In this document: piece after piece, positions 11,304-18,746 of the stretch | Position numbering within the stretch: position 1 is the stretch's first letter | Layout: each line of letters starts with the position of its first letter | Source: Candidatus Polarisedimenticolia bacterium | GTDB lineage: Bacteria > Acidobacteriota > Polarisedimenticolia > Gp22-AA2 | Length of the DNA stretch: 51,880 nt | Assembly (NCBI GenBank): GCA_036001465.1 | Contig: DASYUH010000105.1 | Coordinates: 1 to 51,880, forward strand | Direction of reading: 5' to 3' | The notes under the pieces: model-generated | Told to the model about the DNA's origin: nothing | What the model saw: only the letters and a program-made list of their open reading frames with translations | The model's database searches: none | Made by a program: the position numbers and the translations under genes

Positions 11304-12329
11304 TCAGGGCAGGGGCAGGTTGGCGCACCGGCTGTCGAAATTGCAGCTGACGAGCTGGACCACCTCGCCCGTGTTTTCCACTTCGATGATGGTGCCGATG
11401 CCGCGGGCGTAATACTTGCGCGCGAACAGCCCGGGCTCCAGCAGCGAGTAGTTCTTGGTGACGATGCAGTTCCCGGCGCAGAAGCGCTGCGCCAGCGTCG
11501 CGGGAACTCCCTCGTCGAGCACCGCGTCGTGCCCGTACGCGTACGTCGTCGACAGGATTTCGGTCACGTCCTCGGCGTTGCCGAGCGAAAACTCCTCGAG
11601 GTAGACGTCGCCGACCTTCGGAGACGCGAGGGCGATGATCCCCGGCTTGGCGCCGTCGCGGCCCGCCTTGAAGGAGCCGTCGATGTTGACGAGCTCCGGT
11701 CTCACCGGGTTGTCCCCCTTGAAAGTCTCATACTCCCCGGTCTCTTCGCCGAAGTACCAGACGCTGCCGTCCTTGCCCGGAACGTACCAGTCATCCGTCG
11801 CCTCCAGGATGAATCCGCCCTCGAAGACCAGGTCCCGGAAGACGATGCAGTCGACGCCCGCGATGCGCTTCGTCTCGTTCACGATGTCCACCGTGTTCAC
11901 CTGCGTGGCCGAGCGGTATTCCCAGTGCTTGCCGACCCCCAGTGGGAAATAGGGATTCGGGTGCGACGGGCGCTTGGGATTGTCGAAGCGAGCCGGGCTG
12001 AAATCGGGGTCATAGCGGCCTTCACCGAGCACCCCGCATGCAGCCAGGCGGGTGTCATGCTGGTCCTCGCAGAGCTGGGTCGCCTCATCCTGGGAGTCCG
12101 CGAGATCGTCGAGGCAGTCGTTTCGAGGCTTCGTATCCGAGATGTTGATGCAGATGGCCGTCCCGACGGCGCCATCGTCCGTGACGCCCGCCTTGCAGGC
12201 ATCCAGCAGCGTGTCGGCCGTCTGCGTGCAGTAGCCGCCGATCTGGGCGCCGCTCCTGCCCACGAACGCGCCACACATGACGATTACGAACCCGAGAGCC
12301 GGTCTTGCCGGGGTGCGTCCCTTGATCAT
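11304..12329 (-). CDS. Secreted protein of unknown function
   Basis: I do not recognise this 341-residue protein. It has an N-terminal signal sequence (about 1-28, ending near GRSGAQ), so it is probably exported. The N-terminal third is cysteine-rich (eight Cys before residue 100), the rest has few Cys until two clusters near the C-terminus (FCAGNC; SCNFDSRC), suggesting disulfide-stabilised ends around a beta-rich middle (HPNPYFPLGVGKHWEYRS onward). A similar 'PLxxGxxWxY' opening occurs in many secreted bacterial proteins of unknown role. A GAGGAGGGAC ribosome-binding site precedes the ATG. It is a single gene upstream of uup and probably has its own promoter. Confidence 0.8.
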   Translation of the reverse strand: MIKGRTPARPALGFVIVMCGAFVGRSGAQIGGYCTQTADTLLDACKAGVTDDGAVGTAICINISDTKPRNDCLDDLADSQDEATQLCEDQHDTRLAACGVLGEGRYDPDFSPARFDNPKRPSHPNPYFPLGVGKHWEYRSATQVNTVDIVNETKRIAGVDCIVFRDLVFEGGFILEATDDWYVPGKDGSVWYFGEETGEYETFKGDNPVRPELVNIDGSFKAGRDGAKPGIIALASPKVGDVYLEEFSLGNAEDVTEILSTTYAYGHDAVLDEGVPATLAQRFCAGNCIVTKNYSLLEPGLFARKYYARGIGTIIEVENTGEVVQLVSCNFDSRCANLPLP

Positions 12330-12460
12330 CGTCCCTCCTCTCGAATGATGCCTGCGGATGGGCAGGCCCTTTCATCCGTTGGAGGCACGTCCTCTCCCCG
12401 ATCCTTCGAATGACAGGCGGTTTCAGGCGAGGATTTTGGTCCGATGCCGAAGAGACGACG

Positions 12461-12536
12461 TGGTGGAGCGTGGGGGGATCGAACCCCCGACCTCAAGACT
12501 GCCAGCCTTGCGCTCTCCCAGCTGAGCTAACGCCCC
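12461..12536 (-). tRNA. tRNA-Ala(GGC)
   Basis: The 76-nt complement folds as a standard tRNA: acceptor GGGGCGT/ACGCTCC with one G-U pair, D arm GCTC-AGCTGGGA-GAGC, anticodon loop CTGGCAG with anticodon GGC, T arm GGGGG-TTCGATC-CCCCC, discriminator A and an encoded CCA. It reads GCC/GCU alanine codons. A good sigma-70-type promoter lies just upstream. Confidence 0.96.
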
Positions 12537-12550
12537 ACGTAAGTGGGCGA

Positions 12551-12580
12551 ACTATAGCATGCGTGTAAAAATGGGGTCAA
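12551..12580 (-). promoter_or_regulatory. Promoter of tRNA-Ala
   Basis: On the minus strand, TTGACC (12575-12580) and TATAGT (12551-12556) are separated by 18 bp. The predicted transcription start is a few bases before the tRNA 5' end at 12536. Confidence 0.7.
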
Positions 12581-12629
12581 CGCGCCCGCGGGCCGGCTGA
12601 TCTCAAGGGGCGCGCATGGGAGACCTGCG

Positions 12630-13217
12630 ATGACCCTGAGACGCCTGCTGCCTGTGGTGTTCGTCCTTGCCTTCCTGCCGACGCTTGTTCCGGACGGGTA
12701 CGCCTACCCTCGCCGTTACGGCACCCGGGGCTCCGGGGAGGCCTACGAATTCACCGTCTACCTGACCTTCAACGATTTCTCGAATCGGATGGAGCTCGAC
12801 GACGACGGCGGGGCCGGTGTCCGGTTCGGCTACCTCTACAACCCGCACCATGAGATCGAGTTCCTGTTCAACAGCGTGAACGCAGACGATTCGTTCAACT
12901 TCGGCGAAAACGCCGACGTCGACAACCTGCAGGTCGCATACGTCCTCAATTTCAATGACACCAACGTCGTCCCCTACCTGACGGCCGGCCTCGGCCTGGT
13001 CCATACCGACGACTCCGATCCGTTCCTCGGCAGCGAGACCGATCCCGTCCTCGGGCTGGGCGGGGGCGTGCGCTTCTTCCTGGGGCGGGTGACGTACGCC
13101 CGTGTCGAGATGCGCGCCAACTTCTTCGAGGGGGATGGCCAGGTCTACGAGAACGGTGTCGACTTCTCGTTCAAGGAATTCGCCTTCGGGATCGGCTGGC
13201 GTTTCCCAGCCCGCTGA
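12630..13217 (+). CDS. Small outer-membrane beta-barrel protein
   Basis: A 195-residue protein with a signal peptide (about 1-25, cleaved near DGYAYP). The mature part alternates hydrophobic and polar residues in short strands separated by Asp/Asn-rich turns (FGYLYNPHHEIEFLF, VVPYLTAGLGLVHTDD, VLGLGGGVRFFLG) and ends with an aromatic-rich strand (FAFGIGWRF). This is typical of eight-stranded OmpA-like or opacity-type barrels. The acidic loops might bind cations; that is only a guess. It stands alone between tRNA-Ala and a convergent phosphodiesterase gene, whose stop lies 3 nt beyond its own. Function unknown. Confidence 0.75.
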   Translation: MTLRRLLPVVFVLAFLPTLVPDGYAYPRRYGTRGSGEAYEFTVYLTFNDFSNRMELDDDGGAGVRFGYLYNPHHEIEFLFNSVNADDSFNFGENADVDNLQVAYVLNFNDTNVVPYLTAGLGLVHTDDSDPFLGSETDPVLGLGGGVRFFLGRVTYARVEMRANFFEGDGQVYENGVDFSFKEFAFGIGWRFPAR

Positions 13218-13220
13218 CCC

Positions 13221-14666
13221 TCAGTTGATGTAGCCGAGGGAGCGCAGCCTCTCCAGGACGTTCCGGTCCAGCTCCGACTCCCCCGGCTCGGCCGGACGAT
13301 CGAGAGGCCCGTAGGTCGCGACACTGGCGGCGGGACGGGACCCGAGGAAGCCGGCGTCCAGGGCGTCGGCGATGACCCGTCCTTCCAGGTCCTGCGCGAT
13401 CGGGACGTCGAGCAGCCGCAGGAGCGTCGGGAGGACGTCGACCAGGCCGGCCGAGGCGATCCGGCCCCCCCTTTTCACCCCTCGGCCGTAGAAGCCGATG
13501 ATCCCCTGCAGGCGGTGGTGGCCGGAGGTCGTCGGCTTGCCGGGGAAGAGGACCGGCTTGAAGCCGTGATCCGACAGGACCACCAGCGTCCCGTCGGTGC
13601 CGAGCCGGTTCATGTACTCTCCGAGGAGCCCGTCCAGGTAGACGTAATACGCGTCGATCACCCCGCCCAGGACCCCGGCCCGCGCGGGCGTCACGCCGTA
13701 GGGCAAGGCGTCCGGATGGGCGAACTTCCAGAAGCGGTGCGAGGCGACGTCGACCCCGCCGAAGTAGATCGCGAACAGGTCGACGGGGTACTCCCGATAC
13801 AGCCGCTCGCCTATGCGGCGGTAGGTCTCGTCGCAGGCGAGGCTCCACAGAAACCCCAGGACGCATTCCCGATCGTCGCGCGGCAGCCCCGAGACCGCGA
13901 TCGGATCATAGAAGCGGCCGATGAGATCCCCCTCGAGGCCGGCGGGCTTCACCTTGTCGGCCTCGAGCTCGTCGATGAGCGCCTCGGGGAAGGTCTGCCG
14001 CGGGATCCCCTTGACGATCGTCCCCTTCAGCGGCCGGCCGGTGGACCAGTTGTAGATGTAGGGCAGGTACGACGAGACGATGTAGCCGTTGGTCGGCTCG
14101 GCCGGCCAGGTGACGAGCCACCCGACGACCCCGACCTTGCGCCCGTAGCGCGGCAGGATGTTCCAGAACGCCGGCGCCCGTCGCATGCCGCTCGTGACCG
14201 GGCGGACCGCGGCCTGTCCATCGGCCCGAGGCGCCCGCGGATCGTCGTCGTGCGCCGCGGCGCCCGCGCCGTCCCCGACGACGAACCCGTGGATGCCGTG
14301 GCGCGCCGGACCGACCCCCGTGGCGATCGTCGTCCACAGGGACGGCGAGGCGGACGGCTCCTGCGAGAGGAGCGTGCCGGTGGCCCCCTCCTCGATCAAC
14401 CGCTTGAATGCCGGCAGACGCCCGCGGGCCGCCAGCGGCTCGATCACCTGCCAATCGGCGCCGTCGATTCCGAAGACGACGATTCGGCCCCGGCCGCCCG
14501 CCTCGCCGGAGCGATCCGCCGCCCCGGTTCCGGACGCGCCTGCGCTGGATCGATCGGCGTCCCCTCCCGGGGCGGTCCCATCGGGGCGACCGCAGGCCAG
14601 AAGGCAGGCCAGCAGGGCCGGGGCGGCGAGACGGGAGGCACGGCAGGCGGAACGGGACGCGGTCAT
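13221..14666 (-). CDS. Type I phosphodiesterase/alkaline phosphatase superfamily lipoprotein
   Basis: A predicted exported metal-dependent phospho- or sulfo-hydrolase of 481 residues. The N-terminus has a lipoprotein signal with lipobox LLAC-G (Cys near residue 25), so it is likely membrane-anchored. Superfamily motifs are visible: VFGIDGADW (first metal Asp), SPSLWTTIATG (probable Thr nucleophile), VVLSDHGFKP (metal Asp/His) and TSGHHR (third metal His). Phosphodiesterase/nucleotide pyrophosphatase is the closest class; the substrate cannot be told. The ATG overlaps the stop of the upstream CNNM/CBS gene by one base (TGATG), so translation is likely coupled, although no shared pathway is obvious. 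Confidence 0.85.
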   Translation of the reverse strand: MTASRSACRASRLAAPALLACLLACGRPDGTAPGGDADRSSAGASGTGAADRSGEAGGRGRIVVFGIDGADWQVIEPLAARGRLPAFKRLIEEGATGTLLSQEPSASPSLWTTIATGVGPARHGIHGFVVGDGAGAAAHDDDPRAPRADGQAAVRPVTSGMRRAPAFWNILPRYGRKVGVVGWLVTWPAEPTNGYIVSSYLPYIYNWSTGRPLKGTIVKGIPRQTFPEALIDELEADKVKPAGLEGDLIGRFYDPIAVSGLPRDDRECVLGFLWSLACDETYRRIGERLYREYPVDLFAIYFGGVDVASHRFWKFAHPDALPYGVTPARAGVLGGVIDAYYVYLDGLLGEYMNRLGTDGTLVVLSDHGFKPVLFPGKPTTSGHHRLQGIIGFYGRGVKRGGRIASAGLVDVLPTLLRLLDVPIAQDLEGRVIADALDAGFLGSRPAASVATYGPLDRPAEPGESELDRNVLERLRSLGYIN

Positions 14667-15751
14667 CAGGAAATCGCGGCGGGTCCCGGAGCGGCCTCGA
14701 ACTCGTCTTCGATCTCGCCGAAGATCTCCTCGATGATGTCCTCCATGGTCAGGATGCCGATCGCCTTCCCCTGCTTGTCCACGACGACCGCCATGTGCTG
14801 CCGGCGGCGGCGCAGGTCCTTGAGGACGGCGTCGATGCGCCGGTCCTCCGGGACGCGGACGAGCTCCTTGACGATGGTTTGATCCTGCAGGCGCGACGCC
14901 TCGCAGTCGGAGGCGTCCTTCTCGCTGTAGAGCGCCAGGGCCTTGATGTTGATGACACCGATCAGGTCGTTGGTGCGGGGATCGTAGACCGGATAGCGCG
15001 TGTGCTTCTCGGCGCGCGCCAGGGCGAGATTCTCCTCCACGGGGCGATCGAACCTCCAGGTCACGACGCGCTCCAGGGGGACCATGACGTCCCGGGCGCT
15101 CCGGTCCGCGAAGCGGGTGGCCCGTTCCATGATCTCCGCCTCGCTGGAGGTGATGATCCCCTTGCGGAAGGAATCGGCGAACATGATGCGAAGCTCGTTC
15201 TCCGATACCGACGGCTCCTCCATCTGGCGGATCCCCATCAGACGGAGGATCAGATTGGCGCTGCCGTTCAGGAGGAACAGCGCCGGGTTGAAGACGCGCT
15301 TGAAGGCCACCAGGGCCGGCGCGGCGATCCGGGCGATCCGGCCGGGCCGGCGGATGGCCAGGAACTTCGGCACCTGCTCCCCCAGGACGATGTGCAGGGC
15401 CGTGATGATGACGAAGGCGCCGATGACGGCGATGGTGTGGGCGGTGGGGGCCGCGAAGGCGCCCAGGCGCGAGAGGACCGGCTGGAGGATGCCCGCGAAC
15501 GCCTCCTCCCCCACCCATCCCAGGCCAAGGCTGACGATGGTGATTCCCAGCTGGCAGAGCCCCAGGTATTCCTCCAGATTCCCGACGACCTCGCGCGCCA
15601 GGAGCGACCCCGGCAGGCCCGAGGTCGCCATTTCCTGGATGCGGGTGGCCCGCACCTTGACGATGGCGAACTCCGCCGCCACGAAGAACGCGTTCCCCGC
15701 CACCAGGAGAAGGGCGCAGGCCAGGTACACCGGAACGTAGGTCTCGATCAC
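14666..15751 (-). CDS. CNNM/CBS-pair membrane protein (CorB/CorC-like)
   Basis: A 361-residue inner-membrane protein of the HlyC/CorC class, proposed to take part in Mg2+ or Co2+ efflux. The N-terminal transmembrane DUF21/CNNM domain (about 1-180) contains AAEFAIVKVR and VLGEQVPKFLAI; two cytoplasmic CBS domains (about 200-340) follow, with RDVMVPLERV and HMAVVVDKQGKAIGILTMEDIIEEIFGEI. The C-terminal transporter-associated domain found in longer relatives is absent; the protein ends soon after the CBS pair. It is 12 nt downstream of the ETF-quinone oxidoreductase and overlaps the next gene by one base, so the three minus-strand genes probably form an operon. Confidence 0.88.
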   Translation of the reverse strand: MIETYVPVYLACALLLVAGNAFFVAAEFAIVKVRATRIQEMATSGLPGSLLAREVVGNLEEYLGLCQLGITIVSLGLGWVGEEAFAGILQPVLSRLGAFAAPTAHTIAVIGAFVIITALHIVLGEQVPKFLAIRRPGRIARIAAPALVAFKRVFNPALFLLNGSANLILRLMGIRQMEEPSVSENELRIMFADSFRKGIITSSEAEIMERATRFADRSARDVMVPLERVVTWRFDRPVEENLALARAEKHTRYPVYDPRTNDLIGVINIKALALYSEKDASDCEASRLQDQTIVKELVRVPEDRRIDAVLKDLRRRRQHMAVVVDKQGKAIGILTMEDIIEEIFGEIEDEFEAAPGPAAIS

Positions 15752-15763
15752 GTCGGGCCTCCT

Positions 15764-17461
15764 CTACAGCTTGACGTACTCGGGGCCGCCGCCCCCCTCG
15801 GGGGGCACCCAGGTGATGATCTGGTAGGGGTCCATGATGTCGCAGGACTTGCAGTGGACGCAGTTGCTGGCGTTGATCTGGAGCCTGCGCTTGCCGCCCT
15901 CTCCGGGGACCATCTCGTACACCGCCGCCGGGCAGAAGTGCTGGCAGGGATTGCCGAACTCCTGGGCGCAGCGCGTCTCGCAGATCGAGGTGTCGGCGAC
16001 CAGCAGGTGGACCGGCTGGTCCTCCTCGTGCTTCGTCCCGGAGTGATAGACGTCGGTCAGCTTGTCGAGCATCAGCGGGTTGTCGTAGCGCGGCGCCACC
16101 TCGTCGGGCTGCAGCGGGCCGTCCCCGAACTGATCCCGGATCGATCGAAGGCGCTCATGCCCGGGCTCCGAAGGAAGGGGATCGCGCAGGCCGCGGCCGC
16201 CGGTCACCATCTGCAGCGCCGAGTGGATCAGGCCCGGCAGGAGGCCTCCGCGGAATCCGGCGTGGAAATTCCGCACGCGCCACAGCTCGTGCCCCGCCCA
16301 TGACTCACGGAAGCGGGTTTCGTAGCGGGCCAGGAACGCCGCCGAGGTGTCGCTGGCGACGAGGGATTCGAGGATGACCTCGGCGGCGATCTGCCCCGCC
16401 TTCATGGCGGTGTGAATCCCCTTGAGGCGCATGCCGTTCAGCATCGAGGCCGAGTCGCCGGCGATGAGGCAGCCGGACAGGTAAGGCCGGGGCATGGCGT
16501 AGATCCCCCCCTCCGGGATCGCCTTGGCGCCGTACGACAGGACCTTCGCCCCCTTGAGCATCGGTGCGATCGCGGGGTGGGTCTTGAGGGCCTGGAACAG
16601 GGCGTGCGGGTCGAGGCGGGGGTTCCGGTAATCGAGGCCGACGACGAGGCCGATGTCGAGCAGGTCGTCCGCCATGTTGTAGATGAAGGCGCCGCCGAAC
16701 GTCTCCCGATCCAGCGGGAACCCCATGGTGTGGATGACGCGCCCGGGCGGCAGGCTCCCCTTGGGACAGGTCCAGACCTCCTTGAGTCCGACGGCGTAGA
16801 CCTGGGGCATCCGCCCCTCGTCCAGGTGGAAGCGCGCCTGGAGCGCCTTGGCCAGCGTGCCGCGCGGCCCCTCGGCCAGGACCGTGACCTTGGCGCGGAT
16901 GTCGATCCCCGCCTCGAAGTTCGGCTTGCGCTTCCCGTGCCGGTCGATCCCCTTGTCGCCGGTGCGCACGCCGATCACCCGATCGCCGTCCAGGAGCGGC
17001 TCCGCGGCGGAAAACCCCGGAAAGAGATCGACCCCTTCCTTCTCGGCCTGCGCCGCCAGCCAGCGGACAACCTTCCCGAGCGAGGCGACGTAATTGCCGT
17101 GGTTCCGAAGCGGCGGCGGGACGATTGGAAAGGGAAATTTGCGGCGACCGGTCAGGAACCAGACCCCATCGTCGGTCACCGGGCTCTCGAGCGGGCAGCC
17201 GCGCTCCAGGAAATCCGGATAGAGTTCCAGAAGCCCCCGCGGGTCGAGGACGGCGCCCGAGATCCCGTGCGATCCGATCTCGCGCCCCTTCTCCAGAAGG
17301 ACGATGCTCACTTCGAGGGGCGCCCCCTGCCCGGTGCGCGCCACGGCCTCGTTGTGCTCCCGGACGAGCTGGCGCAGCCGGATCGCGCCGGCGAGCCCCG
17401 CCGGCCCGCCGCCGACGAACAGGACGTCGACGTCCAGGGTGTCGCGCTCGGTCGTGGTCAT
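15764..17461 (-). CDS. Electron transfer flavoprotein-ubiquinone oxidoreductase
   Basis: This enzyme passes electrons from reduced ETF to the membrane quinone pool, linking fatty- and amino-acid oxidation to respiration. The 565-residue protein has an N-terminal FAD dinucleotide site (GGGPAGLAGA, about 15-25), the second FAD region GDSASMLNGMRLKG, and a C-terminal 4Fe-4S domain whose cysteines are in NCVHCKSCDIMDP plus an upstream CQHFCP. Length and order match the family (ETFDH/FixC-like). No ETF subunit genes are in the window. A TATGAT-like -10 (17486-17491) lies about 25 nt before the ATG, but no good -35 was seen. It is the first gene of the minus-strand group. Confidence 0.93.
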   Translation of the reverse strand: MTTTERDTLDVDVLFVGGGPAGLAGAIRLRQLVREHNEAVARTGQGAPLEVSIVLLEKGREIGSHGISGAVLDPRGLLELYPDFLERGCPLESPVTDDGVWFLTGRRKFPFPIVPPPLRNHGNYVASLGKVVRWLAAQAEKEGVDLFPGFSAAEPLLDGDRVIGVRTGDKGIDRHGKRKPNFEAGIDIRAKVTVLAEGPRGTLAKALQARFHLDEGRMPQVYAVGLKEVWTCPKGSLPPGRVIHTMGFPLDRETFGGAFIYNMADDLLDIGLVVGLDYRNPRLDPHALFQALKTHPAIAPMLKGAKVLSYGAKAIPEGGIYAMPRPYLSGCLIAGDSASMLNGMRLKGIHTAMKAGQIAAEVILESLVASDTSAAFLARYETRFRESWAGHELWRVRNFHAGFRGGLLPGLIHSALQMVTGGRGLRDPLPSEPGHERLRSIRDQFGDGPLQPDEVAPRYDNPLMLDKLTDVYHSGTKHEEDQPVHLLVADTSICETRCAQEFGNPCQHFCPAAVYEMVPGEGGKRRLQINASNCVHCKSCDIMDPYQIITWVPPEGGGGPEYVKL

Positions 17462-17554
17462 GCGAGGTTGCGCATCGTCCCGGAAATCATACTATGGCCT
17501 CGTGCTTCTCCACCCGCGCGCCGCCGCGTGCGTGTTAGACTGAGCCGGTCGCAG

Positions 17555-17652
17555 GGAAGCGCCTCGGGGCTGGTGTCCTGCGCGGACTTCAAATCCGTTG
17601 GGAGTCGGGGGAACCCGGCTCCGGTGGGTTCGATTCCCACACGCTTCCGCCA
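17555..17652 (+). tRNA. selC: Selenocysteine tRNA, tRNA-Sec(UCA)
   Basis: This 98-nt sequence has the tRNA-Sec layout. The acceptor is GGAAGCG/CGCTTCC (an eighth pair, C17562 with A17641, would be a mismatch). There is a 6-bp D stem (CGGGGC-TGGT-GTCCTG), the anticodon loop CTTCAAA with UCA, a long variable arm with a 9-bp stem and GGAA loop, T arm GTGGG-TTCGATT-CCCAC, and encoded GCCA. The TTCAAATCC and GGTTCGA blocks match E. coli selC closely. It decodes in-frame UGA as selenocysteine, so the organism should also carry selA, selB and selD. None is in this window. Confidence 0.93.
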
Positions 17653-17686
17653 TTCCCTCCGCACCGATGAAGAACAGGGAGGCCCC

Positions 17687-17971
17687 ATGAAAAAGCTGGC
17701 CCTCTTGGTCGTAGTCCTCGTGGGAATCTGGCTGGGCGTGAACTACGTGAGGACGGGGCAGTTCTCCTTCCTGCCGACCGTCCTCAGCGCCGAGGAGCAG
17801 CAGGTCCGGGACCTGGAACGGGAGCTGGCGGGAGTCAACGCCGAGCTGGCGCAGTCCGGCCGCGCCGCCGGCATGACCGGCATGGCCACCACCACCGATG
17901 TGTCGGCGCTGATGCAGAAGAAGGAGCGGATCGAGAAGCAGCTCGAGGAAGCGCGCCGGAAGATTCACTGA
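17687..17971 (+). CDS. Small membrane-anchored coiled-coil protein
   Basis: A 94-residue protein with one N-terminal hydrophobic segment (KLALLVVVLVGIWLGVNYV, about 3-21) and a charged, heptad-like helix after residue 36 (EEQQVRDLERELAGVNAELAQ; KKERIEKQLEEARRKI). It is probably a single-pass inner-membrane protein with a periplasmic or cytoplasmic coiled coil. I do not recognise the family. The ATG at 17687 has an AGGGAGG site 5 nt upstream; it begins 35 nt after tRNA-Sec and could be on the same transcript. Its last 7 nt overlap the end of the convergent GNAT-like gene. Confidence 0.75.
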   Translation: MKKLALLVVVLVGIWLGVNYVRTGQFSFLPTVLSAEEQQVRDLERELAGVNAELAQSGRAAGMTGMATTTDVSALMQKKERIEKQLEEARRKIH

Positions 17972-18741
17972 GCTTCATCCCCGAGGACGTCGATCTCGAA
18001 GATCCGGCAGTCCTCCTCGCGCGCGAATTCCCCTGGTGTCAGGTCGGGAGCGAGAGGGAGGAGCATCGGGATCCCGTCCTTGCGGCGCCTTTCCGAGGCG
18101 GGATAGAGAGGCTCGAGCGTCAGCACCCCCGGCATCCGCCACCCTTCGATCCTCGGGAGATTGTGCCGGCGGGCCCACGCGAGGGCGCTCCAGAAGAGAT
18201 CGACCAGGTCGTCCTTGGCGCCGCGGCGCGCCCCGTGCTCCCGCCAGCGCAGTGTCGGCGGCGCGGCCTCCAAAACCACGTACCCCTCGACCCGTCCCCG
18301 CCTCTCGAGGACCCAGAAGGGACAGTCCTCCCCGCGCCGGCGGAGCCGCGCGAGCCGCTCCTCCAGGATCCGCTCCCAGTCGTCCCGGCCGCGATCGAGG
18401 CGCAGGACCTGCCCGCGAGTCTCCTCGTGATGGATCTCGAGGACGGCGTCGAGGTCCGAAGGCGCGAAGGGCCTGATCCCCGGCACGCGCGACTCGGGGT
18501 CCTCTGCCCTGGCGACCCAGGCGGGCTCGCGGGGCCAGGCCGCCGGCAGGACCGTCCGGCAGGCGGTCTCGCTTGCCGGAAGCGCGCGAAATCCGACGGA
18601 TCGCCAGGCTTCGGATCCGGCCTCGGCCAGGGCGAGCGCCAGGTGGCAGCCCAGGGCGCGCGCCTCCTCCAGCTCGCCGGCATCCGACAGGACCGCGATT
18701 TGGACCGGCCGGCCATCGAGGACACCGGGATGGCGCCGCAC
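17965..18741 (-). CDS. GNAT-like acetyltransferase, apparently N-terminally short
   Basis: The 258-residue product resembles a tandem GNAT protein lacking its beginning. Residues about 25-55 (LEEARALGCHLALALAEAGSE...WRSVGFRALP) look like the second half of one GNAT fold, and about 90-220 (PGIRPFAPSDLDAVLEIHHEE ... RVEGYVVLE) like a second GNAT unit. An upstream first half is not possible here because the start (GTG at 18741) comes 5 nt after the M49-type gene's stop. Acetyl-CoA-binding residues are therefore incomplete in the first unit. It may be a shortened but working protein or a decaying gene. It overlaps the small coiled-coil gene by 7 nt at its 3' end. Confidence 0.62.
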   Translation of the reverse strand: MRRHPGVLDGRPVQIAVLSDAGELEEARALGCHLALALAEAGSEAWRSVGFRALPASETACRTVLPAAWPREPAWVARAEDPESRVPGIRPFAPSDLDAVLEIHHEETRGQVLRLDRGRDDWERILEERLARLRRRGEDCPFWVLERRGRVEGYVVLEAAPPTLRWREHGARRGAKDDLVDLFWSALAWARRHNLPRIEGWRMPGVLTLEPLYPASERRRKDGIPMLLPLAPDLTPGEFAREEDCRIFEIDVLGDEAQ

Positions 18742-18746
18742 GCGGA

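Noticed and set aside
17653-17971. A selenoprotein next to tRNA-Sec
   Set aside because: The adjacent gene has no in-frame TGA before its stop and I saw no SECIS-like context.
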